A DNA stretch of 64,000 nt from Schlegelella_A sp963778525 (GCA_963778525.1 CAVZUJ010000001.1:1054001-1118000), one strand, 5' to 3'. Positions 1-10,010 are shown, counted from the first letter of the stretch. The notes: generated by a model not told the origin, from the sequence alone. A program made the numbers and translations.

Positions 1-26
1 TCCACCTGCTGGATAGCCTTGTCATC

Positions 27-296
27 ATGGCCCCTTCTGCCGAGCGTCCGCTGAGCACGCTCGCCGCCGGCGCACGCGCGACGGTGGCGCGCGTCGTCGC
101 GTCCTCGCCCGAGGTGGATGCGGTGGCCCTGCGGCGCCTCGGCGAGCTCGGCTTCATCCCCGGCGAGCCGGTGCAGATGCTGCGCCGCGGCCCGGGCGGG
201 CGCGAGCCGCTGGCCGTGCTGATCGGCGAAACGATCTTCGCCTTGCGCCTGCTCGAGGCCCAGTGCATCGAGGTCCGCCCGGAGATCGGCGCGTGA
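27..296 (+). CDS. feoA: Ferrous iron transport protein A (FeoA)
   Basis: FeoA is a small cytosolic SH3-fold protein that accompanies the ferrous-iron permease FeoB in the inner membrane. The 89-residue product shows the family pattern: a hydrophilic start, then LGELGFIPGEPV at about residues 38-49, and a C-terminal strand ending in GETIFALRLLEA. The length is normal, with a roughly 10-residue N-terminal extension. It ends 10 bases before feoB, so the two form an operon. Only 26 bases of upstream sequence are in the window, so no promoter or Fur site can be judged. Confidence 0.9.
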   Translation: MAPSAERPLSTLAAGARATVARVVASSPEVDAVALRRLGELGFIPGEPVQMLRRGPGGREPLAVLIGETIFALRLLEAQCIEVRPEIGA

Positions 297-306
297 GCCG
301 CACGCC

Positions 307-2194
<1,888 letters not shown>

Positions 2195-2198
2195 GGCG

Positions 2199-2463
2199 AT
2201 GCTGCAGATCCTGATCGTCGCCGTGCTCGTGGCCTGCTGCTTCGCGTACGCGGCGTGGGCGCTGATCCCGGCAGCCGCGCGCAAGTGGGTGGCAAGCAGC
2301 ATTGCTCGAGCGCCGCCTGCCCGGGTTTCTCGCCGATGCGCTTCGACCCTATGCCACGGCGGCAAGCGGCTGCAGCTGCGATGGCTGCGATCAATCCGCA
2401 AAGGCGGCGCCCGCCGCACCCGCGGTCAAGACCATCACCTTTCATCCGCGCCGACAGCGCTGA
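2199..2463 (+). CDS. Small Cys-rich FeoB-associated protein, one frameshift
   Basis: After one extra base near 2305 is allowed for, the product is about 87 residues. It has an N-terminal membrane helix (MLQILIVAVLVACCFAYAAWALI), a short basic middle part and a C-terminal CSCDGCD cluster. Small single-helix proteins with a terminal Cys cluster follow feoB in many betaproteobacteria and gammaproteobacteria, where they are annotated as FeoB-associated Cys-rich or DUF proteins. That assignment rests on position and layout, not on a family motif I can prove. A role in iron handling or Fe-S sensing in the Feo complex is inference. It starts 5 bases after feoB and ends 22 bases from the convergent ispH. 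Confidence 0.6.
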
Positions 2464-2484
2464 GGCTGCGCCTGCGGGCCTCGA

Positions 2485-3445
2485 CTAGCGCGGCGCGATT
2501 CCCATCGACTTGTCGCCCAGCCCCATCGGCAGCGGGAAGTGCACGGTCTCCACCGCACCAGGCAGGCTGCGAACCGACACCGCACCGAGCGCACGCAGGC
2601 GCTGCACGACCTCCTGCACGAGCACCTCGGGCGCCGATGCACCGGCGGTGACGCCGACCCGGGACTTGCCCTCGAACCACTCGGCCTTCAGGTCGCTGGG
2701 TGCGTCGACCATGTAGGCATCGGCGCCGAGACGTTCGGCCAGCTCGCGCAAGCGGTTGCTGTTCGAGCTGCTCGGGCTGCCGACGACGATGAGCACGTCG
2801 ACGCCCGGCGCCAGCACCTTGACCGCGTCCTGCCGGTTCTGCGTGGCATAGCAGATGTCCTGCTGCTTCGGCTGCCGGATATCGGGAAAGCGCCGTCTGA
2901 CGGCCGCCACGATGTCGGCTGCGTCGTCGACCGAGAGCGTGGTCTGGGTCACGACGGCAAGCTTCTGTCCGGGTGCAATGTCGATGTGTGCCACATCGCT
3001 CACGTCTTCGACGAGATGAATGCCGCGCTCGAGCTGGCCCATGGTGCCCTCGACCTCGGGGTGGCCCTTGTGCCCGATCATGATGAACTCGTAGCCTTCG
3101 CGCGCCAGCTTCGCGACCTCCATGTGGACCTTGCTGACGAGCGGGCAGGTCGCGTCGAACACGCTGAAGCCGCGCGCCGCCGCCTCCGCGCGCACCGCCT
3201 GCGAGACCCCGTGCGCGCTGAACACCAGCGTCGCGCCGGGCGGCACCTCGGCGAGGTCCTCGATGAAGATCGCGCCCTTCCTGCTTCAGGTCGTCGACGA
3301 CGTAGGTGTTGTGCACGATCTCGTGCCGCACGTAGATCGGCGCGCCGAAGCGGACCAGGGCGCGCTCGACGATCTCGATGGCCCGATCGACGCCGGCGCA
3401 AAAGCCGCGCGGCTCGGCCAGGACGACTTCTTCGACGGTGCTCAT
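2485..3445 (-). CDS. ispH: 4-hydroxy-3-methylbut-2-enyl diphosphate reductase, one frameshift
   Basis: IspH (LytB) is the [4Fe-4S] enzyme of the last MEP-pathway step; it reduces HMBPP to IPP and DMAPP. The three cluster cysteines are visible in GFCAGVDRAI (Cys16), ATCPLVSKVH and ICYATQNRQ. The substrate-binding SSSNSNRL is also present, and the end KSMGIAPR is typical. The frame breaks near 3270, where one extra G turns the expected KQKGAIFIEDL into a shifted run; with it removed the protein is about 319 residues. The start ATG overlaps the fkpB stop in TGATG, so the two are translationally coupled, a pairing common in Burkholderiales. Confidence 0.93.
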
Positions 3446-3888
3446 CAGAGAACCCCGATCAGCTCGACGTCGAAGGTCACCGGCCGGCCGGCCAGCGGAT
3501 GGTTGAAGTCGAACACCAGGACATCGCTCTCGACTTCGCGCACCACGCCGGCAAAGCTCGATTGGCCGTCCGGCGTCGGAAAGCGCACGACGTCGCCGAC
3601 CTGGTAGTCGGCATCGGCATCGCCGTGCTCCTCGAGCACGCTCTTCTTCACGCGCTGCACCAGCTCGGCGCTGCGCTCGCCGAAGGCTTCGCCCGCGGCC
3701 AGGTCGAAGGAGGCCCGGCTGCCGGCAGCCAGGCCGAGCAAGCGCGCCTCCATCGCCGGAGCCAGCTCGCCGGTGCCGAGCGAGAGCGTGGCCGGATGCG
3801 CGCCGAAGGTGTCGATGAAGGCCACGCCCTCGGGCCCGCTCAGGCGGTAGTGCAAGGTGAGAAACGATCCGGGCTCGACAACGCTCAA
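3445..3888 (-). CDS. fkpB: FKBP-type peptidyl-prolyl isomerase (FkpB/SlpA)
   Basis: This 147-residue protein is a SlyD/FkpB-type prolyl cis-trans isomerase. It has the split FKBP domain of that subfamily: the N-terminal strand SFLTLHYRL, the motif LGTGELAPAMEARLLG, an inserted IF domain at about residues 70-120 (YQVGDVVRFP, FDFNHPLAGR), and a final FDVELIGVL. It lacks the His-rich metal tail of SlyD, which favours FkpB. The only reasonable start is TTG at 3888. It is transcribed with ispH and divergently from radC, with 76 bases between the two starts. Confidence 0.9.
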   Translation of the reverse strand: MSVVEPGSFLTLHYRLSGPEGVAFIDTFGAHPATLSLGTGELAPAMEARLLGLAAGSRASFDLAAGEAFGERSAELVQRVKKSVLEEHGDADADYQVGDVVRFPTPDGQSSFAGVVREVESDVLVFDFNHPLAGRPVTFDVELIGVL

Positions 3889-3964
3889 GGACGCTGCTTT
3901 CGTGGGAATAGACTGGCGCAGATTTTACGAGCCGGCGCTCTCCCCTCCGCGAGCCCGACCCCGC

Positions 3965-4640
3965 ATGTTCAAGGACATTCCCGCTTCGGCGCGCCCGCGC
4001 GAGAAGTTGCTGGCCCAGGGGCCGGCCGCGCTCGCCGACGTCGAGCTCATCGCGCTGCTGCTTCGCACCGGCCTGCCGGGCGTCGGCGTCCTGCAACTGG
4101 CGCAGAACCTGCTCGACGCGTTCGGCGGCCTTGCCGGCTTGCTGCGCGCCGGCCCCGACGAGCTCAAGCGCATCAAGGGCCTCGGGCGGCAAGGCCAAGC
4201 GCTCCGAGGTGGCGGCGGTGCTCGAGCTGGCGCGCCGCTCGGTGGCGAGCGAGCTCTCGGCCAGGCCGGTGTTCGATTCGCCCGGCAAGGTCAAGGACTA
4301 TCTCTCGCTGCAGCTCGGCGCGCGCCCCCACGAAGTGTTCGCGGTGCTCTTTCTCGATGCGCAGAGCCGTCTCATCGCCCTCGAGGAGATGTTCCGCGGC
4401 ACCTTGACGCAGACCAGCGTCTATCCGCGCGAGGTCGTCAAGCGCGCGCTCGATCTGCACGCCGCCGCCGTCATCCTCGCCCACAACCATCCTTCGGGCG
4501 CGGCCGAGCCCTCGCGTGCCGACGAATACCTGACGCAGACGCTGAAGAGCGCGCTCGGCCTCGTCGACGTGCGCGTGCTCGACCACCTCGTCGTCGGCAG
4601 CGGCGCGGTCGTCTCGTTCGCCGAGCGAGGCTTGCTGTGA
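3965..4640 (+). CDS. radC: RadC family JAB1/MPN-domain protein, one frameshift
   Basis: RadC-like proteins are JAMM-fold proteins of uncertain function, once linked to DNA repair. The N-terminal part has a helix-hairpin-helix region (ELIALLLRTGLPG, LKRIKGLG). The JAMM metal site is visible as HNHPSG followed by S and D (HNHPSGAAEPSRAD). An extra base near 4190, just after KGLG, shifts the frame; corrected, the protein is about 224 residues, the normal length. The ATG at 3965 precedes the usual MFKDIPASARPREKLL start. The stop TGA overlaps the GTG start of the Smr gene. Confidence 0.9.
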
Positions 4641-5302
4641 AGGAAGGCCGCGGCTCCAAGGTTCATCGTCTGCGCGACCTGACCGCCCTTCGCAGCGCAC
4701 TTGCCGAAGAAACGCGCGCCGCCGAAAAGCAGCTCGCCGCCGCGAACGACCGGGCCCGCGCGGAGCGCGTCGAGCGCTCGTTGTTCTCGGCCGCAGTGGG
4801 CACGGTCGTGCCTTTGCGCAAGGGCGCGCCTGCCTTGCCGGCACGCCCGCGCCCACCTGCGCAGGCACGCCAGCGCGAGCGCGACGAAGCCGCCGTGCTC
4901 GTCGAATCGATCTCCGACGAGTTCGACGCCGAGAGCCTGCTCGACACCGACGATGCGCTCTCGTACTTACGGCCCGGCGTCGGCCGCGACGTGGTGCGCA
5001 AGCTCCGGCGCGGCGTCTGGGTCCTGCAGGGCGAGCTCGACCTGCACGGCCTGCGCCGCGACGAAGCGCGCGAGCGCTTGCTGGAGTTCCTTCGCGATGC
5101 CGCACGCGCCGGCTGGCGCTGCGTGCGCGTCGTGCATGGCAAAGGCCATGGCTCGCCCGGGCGCGAGCCGGTGCTGAAGGCCAAAGTGAAGACCTGGCTG
5201 GTTCAGCACAACGCCGTGCTGGCCTTCACCTACGCCCGTGCCGCCGACGGTGGCCATGGCGCCCTGATCGTCCTGCTGCGGCCGGGAACCGGCGCGCGCT
5301 AG
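4637..5302 (+). CDS. Smr-domain DNA endonuclease-like protein
   Basis: The C-terminal half (about residues 130-221) is an Smr domain, the small MutS2-related fold with nicking or structure-specific nuclease activity in characterised members. The key motifs ELDLHGL and VVHGKGHGSPG are intact, followed by a closing strand with GALIVLL. The N-terminal half is charged, Ala- and Arg-rich and probably helical (EETRAAEKQLAAANDRARAERVE), as in YdaL/SmrA-type proteins. The GTG start at 4637 overlaps the radC stop, so the two genes are coupled. I cannot tell whether the cellular role is repair or RNA turnover. Confidence 0.85.
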   Translation: MKEGRGSKVHRLRDLTALRSALAEETRAAEKQLAAANDRARAERVERSLFSAAVGTVVPLRKGAPALPARPRPPAQARQRERDEAAVLVESISDEFDAESLLDTDDALSYLRPGVGRDVVRKLRRGVWVLQGELDLHGLRRDEARERLLEFLRDAARAGWRCVRVVHGKGHGSPGREPVLKAKVKTWLVQHNAVLAFTYARAADGGHGALIVLLRPGTGAR

Positions 5303-5311
5303 GCGTTCGGC

Positions 5312-6094
5312 TCAGGACAGCATCCGCGCCGCGATCGCGTTGACGGCCTGGGCCGCCGCGCAGCCCGGCTGCATGACCATGAGCAGGGTTCGCTTCTGCA
5401 CGGCTTCGCGCACCGCCGGGTCGCTGCCGATTTCGCCGAGCAGGTCGAGCAACAGCGGCTCGTCGTCGCCGTCGCCCCGGAGTTGCGGCGCGACGAAGCG
5501 ATCGATCACGAGCTGCAACTGGTTGCGGATCGTGCGCCCTTCGCCGTTCGCGCTCACCTGGTTGACGACGAGGCGGATATGCCGGCGCTTCTGCAGCGTC
5601 GCCAGGACCTTGATCGTGGCGTAGGCATCGGTCATCGACGTCGGCTCGGGCGTGGCCACGACGAGCACGTCGTCGGCGAGCGAGATCGCATGCAGGACGA
5701 CGTCGGAGATGCCGGCGCCGGTGTCGAGCAGGATGTGGTCGAAGCGCGGCGCCACCTTCTCGATGATCTCGATCAGCTGCTCGCGCACCTGCGGCGTCAG
5801 GCGCGAGTACTCCACCAGGCCCGAGCCGGCGAGAAGGACGGAGAAGCCGCCGGGCGCCGCCAGGATGGCGTCCTCGAGCGTGGCCTTGCCGGTGAAGACG
5901 TCGTGCAGCGTCAGCTTGGGCTGCAGGTTGAGCACCACGTCGAGGTTGGCCAGGCCGAGGTCGGCGTCGAGCACCAGCACCCGCGCACCGCGCTCGGCCA
6001 GCGCGGCGGCGAGGTTGGCCGAGATGAAGGTCTTGCCGACGCCGCCCTTGCCGCTGGTGACGGCCATGATGCGCGCGCGCGCGGCCGTGCTCAT
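5312..6094 (-). CDS. MinD/FlhG-type P-loop ATPase
   Basis: A 260-residue ParA/MinD-superfamily ATPase. It has the deviant Walker A GKGGVGKT at residues 15-22, VLVLDADLGLANLD as the A'/switch region, and HILLDTGAGIS as Walker B. It lacks the long C-terminal amphipathic MinD tail, and no minC or minE is nearby. The LADLGLANLDV pattern and ending resemble FlhG (FleN/YlxH), which controls flagellar number, but no flagellar gene is in the window. Its ATG overlaps the stop of the upstream diguanylate cyclase gene, so it is coupled to c-di-GMP synthesis. A role in polar positioning or motility is inference. Confidence 0.8.
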   Translation of the reverse strand: MSTAARARIMAVTSGKGGVGKTFISANLAAALAERGARVLVLDADLGLANLDVVLNLQPKLTLHDVFTGKATLEDAILAAPGGFSVLLAGSGLVEYSRLTPQVREQLIEIIEKVAPRFDHILLDTGAGISDVVLHAISLADDVLVVATPEPTSMTDAYATIKVLATLQKRRHIRLVVNQVSANGEGRTIRNQLQLVIDRFVAPQLRGDGDDEPLLLDLLGEIGSDPAVREAVQKRTLLMVMQPGCAAAQAVNAIAARMLS

Positions 6095-6819
6095 TCGAAC
6101 TCCTGGAACTGCGAGGTTCCGAAGAGGAGGCCCTTTTCCTCGGGGCTGACGAGCGAGAGGGTCGGCTGCTCGAGGCAGGCGCGGTTGCGGCCTTCCGATT
6201 TGGCGCGATAGAGCTGCTGGTCGGCGCGCTCGACCCAGAGCAGCGCCGAGGAGCGTACCCATTGCGGCGCGAAGGCGCCGCCGATCGAGACCGAGACGCG
6301 CACGTCGACGCCGGCGGCGATGGCGATGGTCTGGGCCTGCACCCGCAGGCGAATGCGCTCGGCCACCGCCTGCGCGAACGAGGGCGCGCAGTTCGGCAGG
6401 ATCATGGCGAACTCCTCGCCGCCGAAGCGGGCGACGGTGTCCATCGGGCGGATGCAGTCGTGCAGCACGTGGGCCACTGCCTTCAGCACGCCGTCGCCGG
6501 CCGGGTGGCCATGCGCGTCGTTGACCTTCTTGAAATGATCGATGTCGATCATCAGCACCAGGGCCGGCTCGCCGGCGCGGGCGACACGGTCGACCTCGCT
6601 GGCCAGGGTCAGCTCGAACTGGCGGCGATTGGCCAGGCCGGTGAGCGGGTCGCGGCTAGAGAGCTCGCACAGGCCATCGATCACGGCCTGCAGCCAGCCG
6701 GCCTTGCCGGTGACTTGCGGATCGGGAAGCCGGTGCCCGGACTGCTCCAGCAACTGCAGCGCCCCTTCGAGGCTGAGCGTCTGCGAGTCGTCGGCGGGTG
6801 GGCTGATCCTGGGTTGCAC
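6091..6819 (-). CDS. Diguanylate cyclase (GGDEF domain)
   Basis: This 242-residue protein has a full GGDEF domain from about residue 55 (DPLTGLANRR) to the end. The active-site signature reads GGEEF at residues 133-137, a functional variant. The product-inhibition I-site RPMD lies at 124-127, exactly five residues upstream of it, so c-di-GMP feedback inhibition is expected. The first 50 residues carry no recognisable sensor and no membrane helix, so the protein is cytosolic. Its stop overlaps the start of the MinD/FlhG-like gene by four bases, indicating one operon of two. Confidence 0.92.
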   Translation of the reverse strand: MQPRISPPADDSQTLSLEGALQLLEQSGHRLPDPQVTGKAGWLQAVIDGLCELSSRDPLTGLANRRQFELTLASEVDRVARAGEPALVLMIDIDHFKKVNDAHGHPAGDGVLKAVAHVLHDCIRPMDTVARFGGEEFAMILPNCAPSFAQAVAERIRLRVQAQTIAIAAGVDVRVSVSIGGAFAPQWVRSSALLWVERADQQLYRAKSEGRNRACLEQPTLSLVSPEEKGLLFGTSQFQEFE

Positions 6820-6930
6820 GTGGCCGTGGCGTGGTTCGAGTCAGTCTAGCAGCGGCCTTTGCGGACACCGACGCGATAAAGCCACTTTCGACCCGCCAAT
6901 TCGCGGCGAATGCACGGACTCGCCGATGCG

Positions 6931-8208
6931 CTAGCCAGCCTTCGGCAGGAAAAGCTCGAGCAGGTCGTTGAGGAAATCGAAGCCCTGCGCCGTCGGTGCG
7001 ATGCGATGCAGATCGCGAACGAGCAGGCCCCTGCGCTCCGCTTCGGCGAGCGGCTGCTCGATGGCGCTCAGCGGCAGCCCGGTGCGCTCGCCGAAGCGCG
7101 CGATCGGAAAACCTTCGCGCAGACGCAAGGCGTTGAGCATGAACTCGAACGGCAGCTCGGCACGCGCCACCTCGGTTTCCGAAGCGACGGCCCGGCCCGC
7201 TTCGGCACCGGCCATGTAGGCCGCCGGGTCGCGCAGGCGCACCTGGCGCACGATGCGATGCGCAAAGCTCAGCTTGCCGTGCGCGCCGGCGCCGATGCCG
7301 AGGTAGTCGCCGAACTCCCAGTAGTTGAGGTTGTGCCGGGAGCGGTGCTGCGGCAGCGCGTAGGCCGAGACTTCGTAGCGGCCGAGGCCGGCGGCGGCAG
7401 TGACCTCGGTGATGCGGTCGAGCATCGCCGAAGCGAGGTCGTCATCGGGCAGCGACGGCGGGTGCTTGGCGAAGAAGGTGTTCGGCTCGATCGTCAGCTG
7501 ATAGACCGAGAGGTGCGGCGGCTCGAACGCCAGCGCCGCGGCGAGGTCGGCTTCGCAATCGGCGAGCGCCTGCCCGGGCAGCGCGTACATCAGGTCGATG
7601 TTGAAGGTCTCGAAGGCAACGCGCGCTTCCTCGATCGCGGCCCTTGCCTCGGCCGCGTCGTGGACCCGGCCGAGCGCGGCCAGGCGCGCGTCGTCGAAGC
7701 TCTGCACGCCGATCGACAGCCGCGTCACGCCGGCGCTGCGAAAGGCGCGAAAGCGATCGCGCTCGAAGCTGCCCGGATTGGCTTCGAGCGTGATCTCGCA
7801 GCCCGGTTCGAGCGGCAACCGGGCGCGGACGGCGGCCAGCAAGCGTTCGATCTGCGCCGGCTCGAACAGGCTCGGCGTGCCGCCGCCGATGAAGATGGTG
7901 TGGATGCGCCGGCCCCAGACGAAAGGCAATGCCGCTTCGAGATCGGCGACGAGGGCGTCGACGTAGCGCTGCTGCTCGAGCTCGTCGCGCGAGCCGCGCA
8001 GCGCATGCGAATTGAAGTCGCAGTAAGGGCACTTGCGGATGCACCACGGCACGTGGATATAGAGCGAGAGCGGCGGCAGTGCGGCCAGCGTCAGCGAGCC
8101 GGGGCGCGTCAGCCGTGCGAGTCGCTCGGATACGCTACCGGCTAGGGGCGACGAGGCCTCGCTGGGCGCTGCGACGATGCGCAGGGCTGCGTTCTTGTCA
8201 GGGTCCAT
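6931..8208 (-). CDS. hemW: Radical SAM heme chaperone HemW-like protein
   Basis: HemW is a radical SAM protein related to coproporphyrinogen dehydrogenase HemN; it binds heme and is thought to deliver it to respiratory enzymes. The 425-residue product has the SAM cluster motif CIRKCPYC at Cys56, Cys60 and Cys63, the FIGGGTPSLF glycine motif, EANPGS, and a C-terminal HemN_C region. It has a roughly 45-residue N-terminal extension before the usual SLYIHVPWC start, so a later start is possible. The HemN-specific extra sequence is absent, so coproporphyrinogen oxidation is unlikely. It lies downstream of rdgB on the same strand, separated by the stem-loop repeats. Confidence 0.9.
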   Translation of the reverse strand: MDPDKNAALRIVAAPSEASSPLAGSVSERLARLTRPGSLTLAALPPLSLYIHVPWCIRKCPYCDFNSHALRGSRDELEQQRYVDALVADLEAALPFVWGRRIHTIFIGGGTPSLFEPAQIERLLAAVRARLPLEPGCEITLEANPGSFERDRFRAFRSAGVTRLSIGVQSFDDARLAALGRVHDAAEARAAIEEARVAFETFNIDLMYALPGQALADCEADLAAALAFEPPHLSVYQLTIEPNTFFAKHPPSLPDDDLASAMLDRITEVTAAAGLGRYEVSAYALPQHRSRHNLNYWEFGDYLGIGAGAHGKLSFAHRIVRQVRLRDPAAYMAGAEAGRAVASETEVARAELPFEFMLNALRLREGFPIARFGERTGLPLSAIEQPLAEAERRGLLVRDLHRIAPTAQGFDFLNDLLELFLPKAG

Positions 8209-8262
8209 TGCGTTCTGGCGCTGTTCGCGGCGCGTGGGGTGTTGCTGGAATGCCGGCGCGCG

Positions 8263-8371
8263 CGGCCGGGAGCATCGGGCGGGGGACTCCGCTCATGTCC
8301 CCCGACGACCGCCTGAAGGCGCTCGTCTCCTCCTTTACTTCGCTGCGTCCCCCACCCGACGCTCCCGGCCG
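8263..8371 (-). repeat. Stem-loop repeat unit 1 (sense on minus strand)
   Basis: Read on the minus strand, this unit is an outer stem of 25 pairs (8371-8347 with 8287-8263), an unpaired segment AGCGAAGTAAAGGAGGA, an inner hairpin GACGAGCGCC-TTCA-GGCGGTCGTC with one G-G mismatch, and a second unpaired segment GGGGGACATGAGCG before the closing arm. The two outer-stem imperfections become G-U wobbles on the minus strand but A-C mismatches on the plus strand, which suggests the minus strand is the functional RNA or single-strand form. The unit lies between hemW and rdgB and overlaps the 3' end of the rdgB frame. Function is unknown. Confidence 0.8.
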
Positions 8372-9219
8372 AGCCGGGTCGCACGAGAGAAGAAAGAGCA
8401 AGAGACTCGCTGCGGGATCGGGGCGATGGGGCGCTCTGTGGAGCGAAGTAAAGGAGGAGGCGAGAGCCATACCTGGCTCTCGCCGGGGGACATGAGCGCA
8501 ACAGAGCGCACCGTCGCCCCGATCCTTCGACGCCCCGCGATTCGCCGCAAGCCGAGCGCCCATCCGCTTCGCTGCGCCAGCGACGGCATCACGCCCAGCC
8601 GCCAGACATCACGCATCAACGCCAGCATCTGGCGCGCCGCCAGAGCACGATGGCTGACCGCGTTCTTCGCAGCGGCGTCGAGCTCGGCGACGCTCTTGCC
8701 GAGGCTGGCGATGAAGACGAGCGGGTCGTAGCCGAAGCCGCCGGCGCCGCGCGCGACATGCGCGATGTCGGCCTCCCAGCGCCCGACCGCGATCAGCGGC
8801 TCCGGGTCGCTGGCACTGCGCACGGCCACCAGCGTCGAGACGAAGCGGGCCGCGCGATCCGCGCGTTTGCCCAGCCGCTGCAGGAGCAGCGCGTTGTTGG
8901 CCGCATCCTGGGCCCTGCGATGGGCTTCGCGGTCGGCAGAGGCCGGGCCGACATCGGCAAAGTGGGCGGAGGCGACGCCCGGGGCGCCGCCGAGCGCGTC
9001 GACGACAAGCCCGGAATCGTCGGCGATCGCCGGCTCGCCCGCCGCCGCCGCGGCATGGCGGGCCTTGGCCAGCGCGTTCTCCACGAACGTGATGTGCGGC
9101 TCTTCGGCTTCGACGATGCCCAGGTGCCCTTGCGCCACGAGCTGCACGCCGAGGGGCGCGAACAGCGCCTGCAGCTCGCCGAGCTTGCCCGGGTTGTTCG
9201 ACGCGAGAACGAGCCGCAT
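8335..9219 (-). CDS. rdgB: RdgB/HAM1 dITP/XTP pyrophosphatase with abnormal C-terminus
   Basis: RdgB hydrolyses non-canonical purine NTPs (dITP, XTP) to monophosphates, keeping them out of DNA and RNA. The family motifs are present: SNNPGKLGEL near residue 7, TFVENALAKARHAA, DDSGLVVDALGGAPGV at about 67-82, GGFGYDPLVF at about 160-169, and SHRALA near 189. The usual protein ends near residue 200, but here the frame runs on to 294 residues. About 40 of the extra residues are the translation of stem-loop repeat unit 2. The extension is probably a consequence of repeat insertion or a lost stop. ATG at 9219 fits the family start MRLVLASNN. It lies 19 bases downstream of rph. Confidence 0.9.
   Translation of the reverse strand: MRLVLASNNPGKLGELQALFAPLGVQLVAQGHLGIVEAEEPHITFVENALAKARHAAAAAGEPAIADDSGLVVDALGGAPGVASAHFADVGPASADREAHRRAQDAANNALLLQRLGKRADRAARFVSTLVAVRSASDPEPLIAVGRWEADIAHVARGAGGFGYDPLVFIASLGKSVAELDAAAKNAVSHRALAARQMLALMRDVWRLGVMPSLAQRSGWALGLRRIAGRRRIGATVRSVALMSPGESQVWLSPPPLLRSTERPIAPIPQRVSCSFFSRATRLGRERRVGDAAK
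8416..8524 (+). repeat. Stem-loop repeat unit 2 (sense on plus strand)
   Basis: This is the inverted partner of unit 1, starting 44 bases away, head to head. The outer stem pairs 8416-8439 with 8501-8524 (24 positions, one G-U and one G-A). The inner hairpin is a perfect ten-pair stem, GGCGAGAGCC-ATACCT-GGCTCTCGCC, at 8459-8484. The two unpaired segments are identical to those of unit 1 (17 and 14 bases), while both stems differ in sequence but stay paired. That is compensatory change, as expected for a conserved structure. It lies within the rdgB reading frame, on the opposite strand. Confidence 0.8.
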
Positions 9220-9238
9220 CGCGAGGCGCCGCTGCGGC

Positions 9239-9973
9239 TCAGGCCGACCGGATTCCCAGGGCCTGCCGCTGCGCATCGACGAGCTCGCCGATGCCTTTGC
9301 CGGCGAGCGCGAGGAGCGCGTCCATCTCCAGGCGCGAGAAGGTCGCGCCTTCGGCCGTGCCCTGCAGCTCGACGAAGCCGCCCGAGGCGGTCATGACGAC
9401 GTTCATGTCGGTGTCGCAGGCGGAGTCCTCGATGTATTCGAGATCGAGCAAGGGCGTCGCCGAGACGATGCCGACCGAGACGGCGGCGACGAAGTCGCGG
9501 ATCGGCGAGCGTTCGATGCGGCCCTTGGCGACGAGCCAGGTCACCGCGTCGTGCGCGGCGACGAAGGCGCCGGTGATCGCCGCGGTGCGCGTGCCGCCAT
9601 CGGCCTGCAGCACGTCGCAGTCGAGCGAGATCGTGCGCTCGCCGAGCGCCTTCAGGTCGAACACGCAACGCAGCGAGCGGCCGATCAGGCGCTGGATCTC
9701 CTGCGTGCGCCCGCTCTGCTTGCCGCGTGCCGCCTCGCGGTCGCTGCGGGTGTGCGTGGAGCGCGGCAGCATGCCGTACTCCGCGGTGAGCCAGCCCTCG
9801 CCGCTGCCGCGCTTGTGCGGCGGCACCTTCTCTTCGACCGATGCGGTGCAGAGCACCTTCGTGTCGCCGAAGGCGACCAGCACCGAGCCCTCGGCGTGGC
9901 GGGTAAACGAACGAGTGATGGAGACGGGGCGCAGCGCGTCGGCGGCGCGGCCTTGTGAGCGTTGGAAAGTCAT
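9239..9973 (-). CDS. rph: Ribonuclease PH
   Basis: RNase PH is the phosphate-dependent 3'-to-5' exoribonuclease that trims tRNA 3' ends. The family pattern is clear: GRAADALRPVSITRSFTRHAEGS at the N-terminus, VPPHKRGSGEGWLTAEYGMLPRST, a basic SDREAARGKQSGRTQEIQRLIGRSLR segment, and LDCDVLQADGGTRTAAITGA. The length of about 244 residues is normal. ATG at 9973 gives the usual start; an in-frame GTG at 9988 is an alternative. It is followed 19 bases later by rdgB, a conserved pair, and preceded by the PP2C gene, so these genes may share transcription. Confidence 0.95.
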   Translation of the reverse strand: MTFQRSQGRAADALRPVSITRSFTRHAEGSVLVAFGDTKVLCTASVEEKVPPHKRGSGEGWLTAEYGMLPRSTHTRSDREAARGKQSGRTQEIQRLIGRSLRCVFDLKALGERTISLDCDVLQADGGTRTAAITGAFVAAHDAVTWLVAKGRIERSPIRDFVAAVSVGIVSATPLLDLEYIEDSACDTDMNVVMTASGGFVELQGTAEGATFSRLEMDALLALAGKGIGELVDAQRQALGIRSA

Positions 9974-10010
9974 CGCCGTATTGTCCACGGCGAGCGGCGC
10001 CCGTCGGCGC

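Noticed and set aside
8198..8563. Small reading frame starting at the ATG inside the stem-loop repeat
   Set aside because: An AGGAGG-like block and an ATG are present in both repeat units, but the downstream frames differ between units and show no protein-like sequence. I keep the arrangement as part of the repeat observation only.
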